64,000 nt of DNA, taken from NCBI GenBank assembly GCA_964495935.1, contig CAZBXQ010000001.1:62001-126000 (forward strand), given 5' to 3'. A program made the translations under genes and the position numbers. The notes below the pieces were generated by a model. The model made no database searches and was not told the origin of the DNA. It saw nothing but the letters and a program-made list of their open reading frames with translations. The stretch is from JAJYSO01 sp964495935 (GTDB lineage Bacteria > Bacteroidota > Bacteroidia > Flavobacteriales > Flavobacteriaceae). Positions within the stretch are counted from its first letter, which is position 1. Each line of letters starts with the position of its first letter. Positions 43,263-53,081 of the stretch are shown piece by piece.

Positions 43263-44459
43263 ATGTACAGCAAAAAATTAAAATCTCATTTACAAGCAAC
43301 ATTAAAAAACATCAAAGATGAGGGTCTTTATAAAGAAGAGCGTATCATCACCTCTCCCCAAGGAGCCGAAATTGAGGTTCGTACAGGAGAAACCGTTTTA
43401 AATTTTTGTGCCAACAACTATTTGGGGTTGTCCTCCCATCCTGAGGTCATTCAGGCTGCCAAAGATACCCTCGATTCCCGCGGATACGGGATGAGTAGTG
43501 TGCGTTTTATCTGTGGGACCCAGGATATTCACAAGGAACTTGAGCATCGGATAGCCCATTTCTACGGATTTGAAGATACCATTTTGTATGCTGACGCCTT
43601 CGATGCCAATGGGGGTATATTTGAACCTCTACTGACCAAAGAAGACGCTATCATCTCCGATTCCCTCAACCACGCCTCCATCATCGATGGAGTTCGCTTG
43701 TGTAAAGCTGGAAGGTATCGCTATCAAAACGGAGATATGGCGGATCTTGAAACACAATTAAAAAAGGCCCAAAAAGACGGAGCTCGTTTTAAAGTAATTG
43801 TTACGGATGGTGTTTTCTCAATGGATGGGTTGTTAGCACCGCTTGACCAAATTTGTGATCTTGCCGATCAGTATGATGCGCTGGTCATGGTTGACGAATG
43901 CCATGCTACCGGTTTTATAGGAGCTACCGGAAAAGGAACTCTGGAAGCCAAAAAGGTATTGGATCGTGTAGATATCGTAACCGGAACCTTAGGAAAAGCA
44001 TTGGGTGGCGCTATGGGAGGCTACACTACCGGAAAACAAGAAATCATCGATATGCTCCGTCAGCGATCAAGACCTTACCTGTTCTCCAATTCACTGGCAC
44101 CAAGTATTGTAGGAGCTTCTATAAAAGTATTTGACCTATTGGAAAGCAGTACTGCACTTCGGGATAAGTTGGAAGAAAATACCACATACTTTAAAAAAGG
44201 CGTCAAAGAAGCAGGATTTGAAATTATTGACGGCGATGCTGCCATCGTTCCTATTATGCTGCACGATGCCAAGCTCTCTCAAGATATGGCCAATCAGTTG
44301 CTGGAAGAAGGCATCTATGTCATTGGATTCTTTTACCCGGTAGTTCCCAAAGGACAGGCGCGAATCCGTGTACAGCTCTCTGCTGCCCATACTCGTCAAC
44401 ACCTCGACAAAGCTATAGCTGCCTTTACCAAAGTTGGTAAAAACTTAAGGGTAATATAA
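43263..44459 (+). CDS. kbl: Glycine C-acetyltransferase (2-amino-3-ketobutyrate CoA ligase)
   Basis: A 398-residue alpha-oxoamine synthase. It converts 2-amino-3-ketobutyrate and CoA to glycine and acetyl-CoA, the second step of threonine breakdown. PLP lysine in TGTLGKALGGAMGGYT near residue 243; the conserved DECHATGFIGATGKGT is near 212; the N-terminal CANNYLGLSSHP near 48. Identity over BioF or Spt is supported by the overall kbl-type sequence (VNxCANNYLGL...YADAFDANGG). Tdh is not adjacent. It is followed by a palindrome that may serve as terminator. Confidence 0.92.
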   Translation: MYSKKLKSHLQATLKNIKDEGLYKEERIITSPQGAEIEVRTGETVLNFCANNYLGLSSHPEVIQAAKDTLDSRGYGMSSVRFICGTQDIHKELEHRIAHFYGFEDTILYADAFDANGGIFEPLLTKEDAIISDSLNHASIIDGVRLCKAGRYRYQNGDMADLETQLKKAQKDGARFKVIVTDGVFSMDGLLAPLDQICDLADQYDALVMVDECHATGFIGATGKGTLEAKKVLDRVDIVTGTLGKALGGAMGGYTTGKQEIIDMLRQRSRPYLFSNSLAPSIVGASIKVFDLLESSTALRDKLEENTTYFKKGVKEAGFEIIDGDAAIVPIMLHDAKLSQDMANQLLEEGIYVIGFFYPVVPKGQARIRVQLSAAHTRQHLDKAIAAFTKVGKNLRVI

Positions 44460-44513
44460 CACCATACAACGAAACTACGTAGTGGCCTCATGATCTTTGG
44501 GAGTGATCTGTTA

Positions 44514-44539
44514 TTTCGTCCCGAGCACTCGGGGCGAAA
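44514..44539. terminator. Hairpin TTTCGTCCCGA-GCAC-TCGGGGCGAAA (terminator or dispersed palindrome)
   Basis: An 11-bp stem with one G-U pair and a four-base loop. It lies between kbl and addB. No T-run follows closely, so it might be a dispersed palindrome rather than a terminator. Confidence 0.55.
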
Positions 44540-44592
44540 CGATACTTTTGAGGCCCTACCGGTTTCTATCCAAAAATCCAGTACCTGTAACT

Positions 44593-47319
44593 ATGCATTC
44601 CTCCTTCTTACATGATATTTTACAGCAACTCCTCAGGGAGGAGGTAGATCTCGCCCAAACCACTTTTGTCTTGCCCGGTAAGCGAGCGGGAAGTTTTTTG
44701 AGAGCACTTTTAAAAACACAAACCGATTACTCCGGATTCGCTCCTCGACTTTTCAGTATTGAAGAGTTTATTTGTGAAATCACCAATCTGGAAAGCCTTG
44801 ATAACACCAACAGTATTTTTCAATTTTATGAAATTTATAAAAAAAATACTCCCGAGAAAGAGGTAGAAGATTTTGAAACCTTTTACAGTTGGGCACAAAC
44901 CTTAATCTATGATTTTAATGAAATCGATCGGTATCTGATCGACACAGAAGAATTTTACAGTTACCTCAGTGATATTCAGGAAATCAATCATTGGGCCTTA
45001 GCTGATCCCCAAACCGAATTGGTTTCCCATTATTTAAAATTCTGGCGACGGCTTCCCCAATACCACACCGCTTATGTTGAACAATTACTCCACAAAAAAC
45101 AAGGTTATCAGGGACTCCTATACCGACAAGCCGGTGACGGTATCGGTACCTATTTAAAAAGCACCTCACACCAAATAATCTTTATCGGATTCAACGCTTT
45201 AAATAATGCCGAGCAAAAGATTATCCAAACCGTGTTAGCAGCAGATCGAGGACGAATTTTCTGGGATATCGATCAATATTTTATGGAAGATCAGCGGCAT
45301 GAGGCCGGACTTTTTGCGCGAACCTACCAATCCTCCTGGCCCTATTTTAAGAACCATCCTTTTGAAGGTATCAGCCATCATTATTCTACAGAAAAGAAAA
45401 TCGAGATTATTGGAATTTCAAAGAACATCGGGCAAGTCAAAGCTGTAGGTCAAATTCTGCAACAGGAAGAATTAGAAAATACAGCCGTGGTCTTAAATGA
45501 CGAAGGGCTGCTCTTGCCCTTACTTAATTCTCTTCCGCAAAAAGTAGGTCAAGCGAATATCACGATGGGGTTAACCCTCAATATGACCCCGCCGGCTTCC
45601 TTTTTCGAAATTCTATTCAAGATCCAGAAAAGTGAACAAAAAGGCATCTATTACAAAAACATCCTTGACCTCCTCAGTCATCCCACTCTCAAGCCGGCAT
45701 TCGGCAATGCGGGAAAAACACTGCAAGAATATATCGTCAAGGGGAACCGAACGTTTGTTGGCGTCCAAAAATTAATGGGATTGGTTCAGGGAAGTAAGAA
45801 CAAAAAAATCATCGAGCTCTGTTTTTCCAATTACGAAAATGACACTGAACAATTCTTACGAGCAGTACGCGAGTTGATTCTTCTCTTACGGCCTAAAAAC
45901 AGTGAAAAATTCCCTTTAGAAACAGAGTATCTCTTCCATTTCAATCGCGTTTTCCAAAAACTTCACAACCTTCTGAACGAATATGGGTCGGTATCTCAAA
46001 TTACTACTTTACACCGTTTGTATAAAGACATTCTCCAGGAGGAATCAATAGATTTTGAAGGCTCTCCATTTCAAGGCCTACAAATCATGGGGATGTTGGA
46101 AACCCGGGCTCTAAACTATGAAACGGTCATTCTAACATCTGTAAACGAAGGAATTCTCCCTTCGGGAAAATCAGTCAATTCTTTTATTCCTTATGCGTTA
46201 AAAAAGCAGTATAAACTTCCCACCTACCGGGAAAAAGATGCCATCTATACCTACCATTTTTACCGGCTGTTACAACGTGCCCGAAAAATCTATATCCTCT
46301 ACAATACGGAAAAGTCGGGTCTTCATGCAGGAGAAAAAAGCCGATTTATCACGCAACTGGAGGTAGAACGACCGCGATCCTTTGATTTTAAGGAGTCGAT
46401 CAGAACTCCGGGTATCGCGAGAACGGGCAACCGTCTAAAGGAAATCCCCAAATCTCCCAAAATCATCGAATTATTAAAGCAACAGGCGACCCGAGGCTTC
46501 TCTCCTTCAGCGTTGACGACTTATATCCGGAATCCCATCAAATTTTATAAAAACTATGTACTGGACATCAAAGATCCCGATGAGGTCGAAGAAACCATCG
46601 CTGCAAATACATTGGGAACCGCCGTTCATGGAGCGTTAGAAAGCTTTTATCGACCTTTTGAAAACAAGACCCTTACTATCGAGGATCTTCAGGCCATGTC
46701 TAAAAAAATAGATTCTGAAGTCACTCGACAATTCCAAAAACACTACGGGGAGGCTCCGTTGGATAGCGGGAAAAACTTGATTATTAAAGAAGTTGCCAAA
46801 CGCTTTATTAATAACTTTTTAAAAGACGAAGAGGAACATATCAAAAATGGAGAAACTCTAAAAATATTAATGATTGAAAGTGCCGAACTTCGGCAGGAAT
46901 TAACCATCCCCAAATTGGCTTTTCCCGTGGCCCTAAGAGGAAAAGTGGATCGAGTGGATGAAGTGAACAATCAACTCCGCATTGTGGATTATAAAACCGG
47001 AAAAGTGGAAGCCCGAGATTTAAAAATCAAAGATTGGAGAGAATTAATCGAAGATTACAAATATAGTAAGGCATTCCAGGTATTGTGCTATTCTTCTATG
47101 TACCTCAACCAATCTCAATATAACACAGCCCAAGCGGGAATCATCTCTTTTAAAAACCGGAAAGGAGGTTTTATGAATTTTCAATTCGGCAGGAAAAAGA
47201 GCGACAGGATTACCGAAATTAATAAGAATATATTAAAGTCTTTTCAGAAAATACTAAAAGACCTTATCTTGGAAATATTCAATCCGGAAATCCCTTTTAT
47301 TGAAAAGGAAGTGGATTGA
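44593..47319 (+). CDS. addB: PD-(D/E)XK nuclease-helicase-like protein, AddB-type
   Basis: A 908-residue partner of AddA. It has a degenerate helicase-like N-terminal half (TFVLPGKRAGSFLRALLKTQ, residues 19-38; TSVNEGILPSGKSVNSFIPYALKK near 516) and a C-terminal RecB-family nuclease domain. The nuclease shows FSPSALTTYIRNPIKFYKNY near 635, GTAVHGALESFY near 675, GKVDRVDEVNNQLRIVDYKTG near 782-802 (Asp and DYK motif), then a Gln/Tyr-containing helix (QVLCYSSMYL). ATG 44593 is chosen; the frame opens further upstream at 44497 but runs through the palindrome. In AddAB this subunit recognises Chi and cuts the 5' strand. Confidence 0.85.
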   Translation: MHSSFLHDILQQLLREEVDLAQTTFVLPGKRAGSFLRALLKTQTDYSGFAPRLFSIEEFICEITNLESLDNTNSIFQFYEIYKKNTPEKEVEDFETFYSWAQTLIYDFNEIDRYLIDTEEFYSYLSDIQEINHWALADPQTELVSHYLKFWRRLPQYHTAYVEQLLHKKQGYQGLLYRQAGDGIGTYLKSTSHQIIFIGFNALNNAEQKIIQTVLAADRGRIFWDIDQYFMEDQRHEAGLFARTYQSSWPYFKNHPFEGISHHYSTEKKIEIIGISKNIGQVKAVGQILQQEELENTAVVLNDEGLLLPLLNSLPQKVGQANITMGLTLNMTPPASFFEILFKIQKSEQKGIYYKNILDLLSHPTLKPAFGNAGKTLQEYIVKGNRTFVGVQKLMGLVQGSKNKKIIELCFSNYENDTEQFLRAVRELILLLRPKNSEKFPLETEYLFHFNRVFQKLHNLLNEYGSVSQITTLHRLYKDILQEESIDFEGSPFQGLQIMGMLETRALNYETVILTSVNEGILPSGKSVNSFIPYALKKQYKLPTYREKDAIYTYHFYRLLQRARKIYILYNTEKSGLHAGEKSRFITQLEVERPRSFDFKESIRTPGIARTGNRLKEIPKSPKIIELLKQQATRGFSPSALTTYIRNPIKFYKNYVLDIKDPDEVEETIAANTLGTAVHGALESFYRPFENKTLTIEDLQAMSKKIDSEVTRQFQKHYGEAPLDSGKNLIIKEVAKRFINNFLKDEEEHIKNGETLKILMIESAELRQELTIPKLAFPVALRGKVDRVDEVNNQLRIVDYKTGKVEARDLKIKDWRELIEDYKYSKAFQVLCYSSMYLNQSQYNTAQAGIISFKNRKGGFMNFQFGRKKSDRITEINKNILKSFQKILKDLILEIFNPEIPFIEKEVD

Positions 47320-47382
47320 ATGGAAGAAGAAGACCAATTGCCACCCGCAAAGTGCCTCCGGAAAAAAATTTAAAATAAAAAT

Positions 47383-48327
47383 ATGCAAGCCGTAATTTTA
47401 AAAGATACAGGAGCTGTTTCTCAGCTTCAGATAGAAGAGCTCGAAAAACCGGATATTCATCACGATGAGATTCTGGTTAAAACCAAAGCTTTTAGTATTA
47501 ATCCTATAGAAGTAAAAACCCGAAAAGGAAATCCTTTTAGTCAAAAACTATTGAATGATCCTCCCTGTATTTTAGGCTGGGATGCCAGCGGAATCGTAGA
47601 AGAGACGGGAACCGATATCCATTCATTTTCAAAGGGAGATCGCGTATTCGGCATCATCGGATTTCCAAAATTTGGAAGAACTTATGCCGACTATTTTGTA
47701 GCCCGAGAGAACGATTTATGCCTCATCCCCGAAAACATAGATTTTGCGGAAGCTGCCGTCAGTAATATCGCTGCTCTCACCGCCTATCAGGCCCTAACTC
47801 TCAATGCCGATTTAAAACCCGGAAAAAAGATATTAATCCATGCGGCCTCCGGCGGCGTGGGGCATTTCGGCGTGCAGATTGCAAAACATCTGGGAGCCAC
47901 TGTATATGCCACTGCATCTAAAGAAAAACACGAGTTTGTAAAAAAACTGGGAGCCGATGTCATCATCGACTATAAAAATGAAAAATTTGAGGAAGTGCTT
48001 CCCGAAAAAATGGATGTAGTCTTTGATTTAATTGGAGGGAGTTATATCGATCGATCGCTCAAAACCCTAAAAAAAGGCGGGATGATAATCTCTATCCCCT
48101 CCGCAACCAATGAAAAGGTTGTAGAAAAGGCTAAAGCTGATGGGAAAACGGGTATTCGGTTTATCATGAAAGCTAATCCTACCGATCTCAACGCTGTTGC
48201 CGATTTATTAAAAACCGGTGTTATGAATCCTCATATTTCCCAAAAATATGCGATGAAAGATATCCGGAAAGCGCATCAGAGTTTAGAAGACGGGCATATC
48301 AAGGGAAAGATTGCAGTCCTTCCTTAG
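47383..48327 (+). CDS. NADP-dependent quinone oxidoreductase-like protein (MDR superfamily)
   Basis: A 314-residue zinc-independent medium-chain dehydrogenase. GroES-like N-terminal domain with ILGWDASGIVEETGTDIHSF (residues 64-83), Rossmann motif ILIHAASGGVGHFGVQIAKH (near 149-168), and the C-terminal IKGKIAVL end. No zinc-binding cysteine/histidine set is seen. It probably reduces quinones or enones with NADPH. The preceding gene ends 63 bases before. A strong bidirectional terminator follows, shared with the convergent met operon. Confidence 0.85.
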   Translation: MQAVILKDTGAVSQLQIEELEKPDIHHDEILVKTKAFSINPIEVKTRKGNPFSQKLLNDPPCILGWDASGIVEETGTDIHSFSKGDRVFGIIGFPKFGRTYADYFVARENDLCLIPENIDFAEAAVSNIAALTAYQALTLNADLKPGKKILIHAASGGVGHFGVQIAKHLGATVYATASKEKHEFVKKLGADVIIDYKNEKFEEVLPEKMDVVFDLIGGSYIDRSLKTLKKGGMIISIPSATNEKVVEKAKADGKTGIRFIMKANPTDLNAVADLLKTGVMNPHISQKYAMKDIRKAHQSLEDGHIKGKIAVLP

Positions 48328-48360
48328 TCAAGACGGGATTCATTTTCTATTTTTTGTAAA

Positions 48361-48400
48361 AACGGGCAAATGATTCCAAAATCAGATGCCCGTTTATTCG
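48361..48400. terminator. Bidirectional terminator between the oxidoreductase and metE
   Basis: AACGGGCA (48361-48368) pairs with TGCCCGTT (48387-48394). Inside, TGATT (48371-48375) and AATCA (48380-48384) pair around CCAA. T-rich sequence follows on the plus strand, and a T-run on the minus strand. It sits between convergent genes. Confidence 0.8.
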
Positions 48401-48414
48401 TTAGTCGGCTTCCT

Positions 48415-50724
48415 TTACACCTCTACAGCTGCGTCCTTACGAATTTCCCGAGCCGCCTCCACCAATTCCTTTAAAGCTTTTTCTGTTTCTTCCCAATGAC
48501 GCGTCTTTAAGCCACAATCGGGATTCACCCATAATTGCTCTGCGGGTATTACCGCTCCGGCTTTCCTTAAGAGATGGGTAATTTCCTCTTTTGAAGGAAC
48601 ACGAGGCGAATGGATGTCATATACTCCCGGCCCTATTTCATTCGGGTATTTAAATTCGGCAAAAGCATCTAACAATTCCATCTGTGACCGGGAACATTCA
48701 ATGGTAATTACATCCGCATCCAACCCTGCAATATGTTCAATGATATCATTGAATTCAGAATAACACATGTGGGTATGAATCTGGGTTTTATTTTGAACTC
48801 CCGAAGCAGCAGTCCGAAAAGCCCGGACGGCCCATTCTAAGTAATTATCCCAATCGGCACGTCGCAGGGGCAAGCCTTCTCGTAATGCCGGTTCATCAAT
48901 CTGAATCAGTTTAATTCCTGCTTTTTCCAAATCGATCACCTCATCTCGAATGGCCAAGGCCAATTGTGTACAGGTGGTTGAACGAGGCTGATCATCACGG
49001 ACAAAAGACCATTGTAAAATCGTTACCGGCCCGGTGAGCATTCCTTTTACATAGTGATCTGTCAGAGACTGCGCATAAGCCGACCAATATACTGTCAAAG
49101 GTTTAGGACGATAAACATCGCCAAAAATAATCGGAGGTTTCACGCCCCGGCTCCCGTAGCTCTGAACCCATCCATATTGCGTAAAGGCAAAACCCTCAAG
49201 GCGTTCTCCAAAATACTCTACCATGTCATTTCGTTCAAATTCACCATGAACCAGCACATCCAGCCCGATTTCTTCCTGCCATCGGATCACTCGTTCGGTT
49301 TCTTGCTTCAACAAGGTATCGTATTCTTTGGCCGTTAACTCCCCTTTCTTAAAAGCCGATCGCCATTTGCGCACTTCCTTGGTTTGTGGGAAAGAACCAA
49401 TAGTGGTCGTCGGAAATAAAGGAATATCAAGGGCTTGACGTTGCGCTTCACGACGTATCCTATATGCACTTTTACGCTTTGTATCTCCAGCTGAAATAGT
49501 GCTCACCCGATCCTTCACTTCTTTACGATGAATCCGATCAGATGCATTTCTGGAAGCTATTGCCGCTTGATTTTCTTTTAGTCGATCGGAACTCGTCCCT
49601 TGTTGTTGCTCCGAATATATAATCTTGAGATCCGTTACTTCTTTTACTTTTTGTTTTGCAAAAGCCAGCCATTGCTTAATTTCAGCCTCCAATTTCTGCT
49701 CCAAATCCAAATCACAAGGAACATGAAGTAACGAGCAAGAAGGGGCAAGCAAAACACGGTCTGTTCCTAATTTTTCCACAACCTGCCGAATCACTTGCAA
49801 AGACTTAGAATAATCGTTTTTCCAAATATTGCGCCCGTCGATAAGCCCCAGTGAAAGTGATAATTCTTCGGGGATTACTTTTAAAGCTTCTTCCCACTGC
49901 TCAGGAGCTCGTACCAAATCCAAGTGAAGTGCATCTATTGGAAGATTAGCGGCAAGGTTCAAATTATCTTTTAACCCCTCAAAATAAGTAGCAATCAGAA
50001 TTTTTACGTCCGGAAACTGATTCCGAATTGTAGCATACGCTTTCTCCAAAGCTGTTTTTGCCTGCTGCTCCAAATCTAATCCGAGGAAAGGTTCATCAAA
50101 TTGCACCCATTCTACTCCTGCCTCTTTTAGTTGTTGCAGTACCTCAATATAAACCGGCAATAAATTTTCCAACAAATCGAGACGATGAAAGCCTTCTTCC
50201 TTTTCCTTTCCCAACAGCAGATAAGAAACCGGACCCGGTATCACAGGTTTTGTTTGTATCCCGGCCTCTTGTGCCTCCTTGTATTCCCGAATAATTTTGG
50301 TAGAATACAACTGGAATTCCTGATTTTTGTAGAATTCGGGAACTAAATAATGATAGTTGGTATCAAACCATTTGGTCATTTCAACGGCGGTTATATCCAA
50401 CCCGTCTTTCTGATATCCGCGAGCCAAGGCAAAATACAGCTCCCGCTCGTCAGTGTTCTTGTTTCCGGCCAATGCCTCAAAGCGATGCGGGATGGCACCT
50501 ACCGTCAGGCTCCAGTCCAAAACCTGATCGTAAAAAGAAAAATCATTGGAAGGAATAAGATCCAGCCCAGCTTCCTTTTGTAACTGCCAATTGTGAATTT
50601 TAATCTGATGAGCGGTCTCCTCCAGCTCTTCTTTGGTGATTTTTCCGGCCCAGTATTTCTCACAGGCTCTTTTTAATTCTCTTTTACTTCCGATTCGCGG
50701 ATAGCCAAGATTGTGTGTTTTCAT
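48415..50724 (-). CDS. metE: Cobalamin-independent methionine synthase
   Basis: A 769-residue enzyme that transfers the methyl group of 5-methyl-THF-triglutamate to homocysteine. N-terminal repeat HNLGYPRIGSKRELKRACEKYW (residues 4-25) and catalytic C-terminal half TTTIGSFPQTKEVR (near 440). Zinc site: HTHMCYSEF (His and Cys, near 652-656) and NPDCGLKTRHWEE (Cys, near 737). The last gene of the methionine operon (39 bases after the upstream stop) and thus under the tandem attenuators. No cobalamin riboswitch is present. Confidence 0.96.
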   Translation of the reverse strand: MKTHNLGYPRIGSKRELKRACEKYWAGKITKEELEETAHQIKIHNWQLQKEAGLDLIPSNDFSFYDQVLDWSLTVGAIPHRFEALAGNKNTDERELYFALARGYQKDGLDITAVEMTKWFDTNYHYLVPEFYKNQEFQLYSTKIIREYKEAQEAGIQTKPVIPGPVSYLLLGKEKEEGFHRLDLLENLLPVYIEVLQQLKEAGVEWVQFDEPFLGLDLEQQAKTALEKAYATIRNQFPDVKILIATYFEGLKDNLNLAANLPIDALHLDLVRAPEQWEEALKVIPEELSLSLGLIDGRNIWKNDYSKSLQVIRQVVEKLGTDRVLLAPSCSLLHVPCDLDLEQKLEAEIKQWLAFAKQKVKEVTDLKIIYSEQQQGTSSDRLKENQAAIASRNASDRIHRKEVKDRVSTISAGDTKRKSAYRIRREAQRQALDIPLFPTTTIGSFPQTKEVRKWRSAFKKGELTAKEYDTLLKQETERVIRWQEEIGLDVLVHGEFERNDMVEYFGERLEGFAFTQYGWVQSYGSRGVKPPIIFGDVYRPKPLTVYWSAYAQSLTDHYVKGMLTGPVTILQWSFVRDDQPRSTTCTQLALAIRDEVIDLEKAGIKLIQIDEPALREGLPLRRADWDNYLEWAVRAFRTAASGVQNKTQIHTHMCYSEFNDIIEHIAGLDADVITIECSRSQMELLDAFAEFKYPNEIGPGVYDIHSPRVPSKEEITHLLRKAGAVIPAEQLWVNPDCGLKTRHWEETEKALKELVEAAREIRKDAAVEV

Positions 50725-50763
50725 GTTTGTATAGGTATTAAAATTAAATTATAGGATTTAAGA

Positions 50764-51945
50764 TTACTTGTGATGTACCAATTCAGGGGTTTCAACGGCC
50801 TTTGCACTGCTGGAAAATGCCTGATCAAGGTCTTCGATCAGGTCCTCTATATCTTCTATTCCCACACTGAGTCGAATGAGGTCTTCCGTGATTCCAAGCT
50901 CCAGCCGCTTTTCTTCGGGAACATCAGCATGGGTCATCGTGGCCGAATAATTAGCCAATGATTCCACACCTCCCAAGGAATCAGCGAGCATAAAAATCTT
51001 CAGCTCTTTTAAAAAGGCAAAGGCATCGGCCTTTTTCCCCGACTTAAATTTAAAGGAGACTACGCCTCCAAAGTCATTCATCTGCCGGCAAGCCAGTTCA
51101 TAGTGGGGATGAGATTTCAATCCCGGATAATACACTTGGGAAACTGCCGGGTGCCCCTCGAGCCAACAAGCTATTTGCAAAGCGTTTTTACAATGTCGTT
51201 CCATTCTCACGGATAAGGTCCGGATCCCTCGTAAAATCAAAAAGGAATCGTGCGGTCCAAGGATGGCACCGGAGGCATATTGGATAAAATGTAATTTTTC
51301 AGCCAATTCTTCATCTTTACAAACTAACAGTCCGGCCACCACATCAGAATGTCCTCCCAGATACTTTGTGGCCGAATGCATAACGATATCGGCTCCAAAA
51401 TCTATCGGAGTCTGGAGATAAGGAGAGGCAAAGGTATTATCGACAGCGAGCAAGGTATCTCGTCCTTCAAGGAGTTGGGCCACGGCCTTAATATCAACCA
51501 GTTTCAATAAAGGATTGGTCGGACTTTCAATCCAGATTAAACGTGTATTCTCATTGATTTTCTGTTTGACATGAGCAATTTTATCAAAATCGACAAAGTG
51601 AAACTTCAGTCCGTATTTCTGATAAAAATCGACAAACAGCCGGTAGGTACCGCCATAAAGATCTTTTCCGACAATAATTTCATCTCCGGGACACAACAGT
51701 TTGATTACACTTTCAATGGCCGCCATGCCAGAGCCAAAGGCAAATCCACGAGTTCCGTTTTCAATTCTGGCTATGGTATCCTCCAACCGTTTACGGGTGG
51801 GGTTCCCCCCTCTTGAATATTCAAATTCCGTATAGGTTTCACCCGGTGCCTTTTGTTCAAAAGTCGAGGTTAAAAATAATGGAGCGACCACAGATTTAGT
51901 GTGGGGCTCGGCTTCGCGTTGTACAAGTTTTGTGTTAAATTTCAT
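50764..51945 (-). CDS. Trans-sulfuration PLP enzyme (cystathionine gamma-synthase/lyase family)
   Basis: A 393-residue Cys/Met metabolism PLP enzyme. PLP lysine in MHSATKYLGGHSDVVAG near residue 204; other family landmarks are EYSRGGNPTRKRLEDTI (near 43), GSGMAAI (near 72) and DNTFASPYLQTP (near 180). In this operon, between metF and metE, it likely makes cystathionine (gamma-synthase), or possibly cleaves it. Sequence alone does not separate MetB from lyases, so the symbol is left empty. Spacing to metE is 39 bases and to metF 51. Confidence 0.9.
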   Translation of the reverse strand: MKFNTKLVQREAEPHTKSVVAPLFLTSTFEQKAPGETYTEFEYSRGGNPTRKRLEDTIARIENGTRGFAFGSGMAAIESVIKLLCPGDEIIVGKDLYGGTYRLFVDFYQKYGLKFHFVDFDKIAHVKQKINENTRLIWIESPTNPLLKLVDIKAVAQLLEGRDTLLAVDNTFASPYLQTPIDFGADIVMHSATKYLGGHSDVVAGLLVCKDEELAEKLHFIQYASGAILGPHDSFLILRGIRTLSVRMERHCKNALQIACWLEGHPAVSQVYYPGLKSHPHYELACRQMNDFGGVVSFKFKSGKKADAFAFLKELKIFMLADSLGGVESLANYSATMTHADVPEEKRLELGITEDLIRLSVGIEDIEDLIEDLDQAFSSSAKAVETPELVHHK

Positions 51946-51996
51946 TTTGTTTTAGATTTAGGATTAAACAATACGATGATTCTATATGATAACTGG

Positions 51997-52956
51997 TTAT
52001 AAAACCTCGGAACAGATTTTGGAAATCGTCTTATGATCTCCCATAGTGTATAAATGTATGCAAGGCACTCCCTTTTCAAAGAGCTCTTTAGCTTGGGTAA
52101 TGCACCATTCTACACCGACTTGACGAACACTTTGAGGGTTTTTACATTTTTTAATCTCCTGCACAAAGTCGTTGGGAAAATCGATAAAAAAGTTAATCGG
52201 AATGGACTTGAGCTGCCGGGCTCGCGTAAGCGGTTTAATTCCCGGAATAATGGGAACTGTAATTCCAATCGCCCGGCAATCTTCCACAAACTTGAAGAAG
52301 GCCTGATTATCAAAAAACATCTGGGTCACGATATAATCTCCGCCGGCATCTACCTTTGCCTTTAAATTCAATAAATCATCCTCATAACTGGCGGCCTCCA
52401 CGTGTTTCTCAGGATATCCGGCCACGCCTACGCAGAAATCCGTTTTTAAATCATTCACCACTTCTTCATCGAGATATCGCCCCTTATTCATGGCTGCAAT
52501 CTGATCAACCAGTTGAATAGCCAGATGGTGCCCGCCTTGCTTGGCGGTAAATCGTTTTTCAAAGCGGGAAGGATCGCCACGCAAAGCCAAAACATTATGA
52601 ATCCCCAAAAAATTAAGATCAATCAGAGCACTCTCGGTATCACATCGCGAAAATCCGCCACAGATCAGATGCGGCACGGTCTCTACTTGATAACGATGCT
52701 TAATAGCCGAGCAAATTCCCACTGTTCCCGGGCGTTTTCGAACTGCAATTTTTTCGAAATAGCCATTGGGAATTTCCTTATACTCAAAATCTTCCCGATG
52801 ATAAGTAACATCGATAAAGGGAGGTTTAAACTCCATTAAGGGATCCAGAATCTTATAAATGCTTTCGATACTTTTCCCGCGTCTTGGGGGAAGAATCTCA
52901 AATGAAATCAATCGGTTGGTCTTTGACTTCTGTTCTAAAATTTCAGTAATTTTCAT
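51997..52956 (-). CDS. metF: 5,10-methylenetetrahydrofolate reductase
   Basis: A 319-residue flavoprotein that reduces methylene-THF to 5-methyl-THF, the methyl donor for MetE. It has the FAD-binding barrel with SFEILPPRRGKSIESIY (near residues 19-35), IDVTYHRED (near 53), LALRGDPSRFEKR (near 121), and YIVTQMFFDNQAFFKFV (near 213-229). ATG 52956 (MKITEIL) is chosen; the in-frame ATG at 53019 lies in the attenuator terminator. First structural gene of the met operon, just after the second leader peptide/terminator. Confidence 0.95.
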   Translation of the reverse strand: MKITEILEQKSKTNRLISFEILPPRRGKSIESIYKILDPLMEFKPPFIDVTYHREDFEYKEIPNGYFEKIAVRKRPGTVGICSAIKHRYQVETVPHLICGGFSRCDTESALIDLNFLGIHNVLALRGDPSRFEKRFTAKQGGHHLAIQLVDQIAAMNKGRYLDEEVVNDLKTDFCVGVAGYPEKHVEAASYEDDLLNLKAKVDAGGDYIVTQMFFDNQAFFKFVEDCRAIGITVPIIPGIKPLTRARQLKSIPINFFIDFPNDFVQEIKKCKNPQSVRQVGVEWCITQAKELFEKGVPCIHLYTMGDHKTISKICSEVL

Positions 52957-53014
52957 ATTCCTATTTTCGAATGTCGCTTCGTTCTGTATAGAATTGGCTG
53001 CTCCCTCATAAAAA

Positions 53015-53051
53015 GCCATAAAAAAACCCTTTTGGAGCTGCCAAAAGGGTT
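53015..53051 (-). terminator. Second methionine attenuator terminator (before metF)
   Basis: On the minus strand AACCCTTTTGG (53051-53041) pairs perfectly over 11 bp with CCAAAAGGGTT (53035-53025), loop CAGCT, followed by a T-run. It lies 30 bases after the stop of leader peptide B and about 60 bases before metF. Confidence 0.93.
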
Positions 53052-53081
53052 CAGAATTCAGTTTTAATACTTGTTGACTTA

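Noticed and set aside
52957..53019. Upstream extension of metF to ATG 53019
   Set aside because: That start lies at the end of the attenuator terminator stem, and the added residues do not resemble MetF N-termini.
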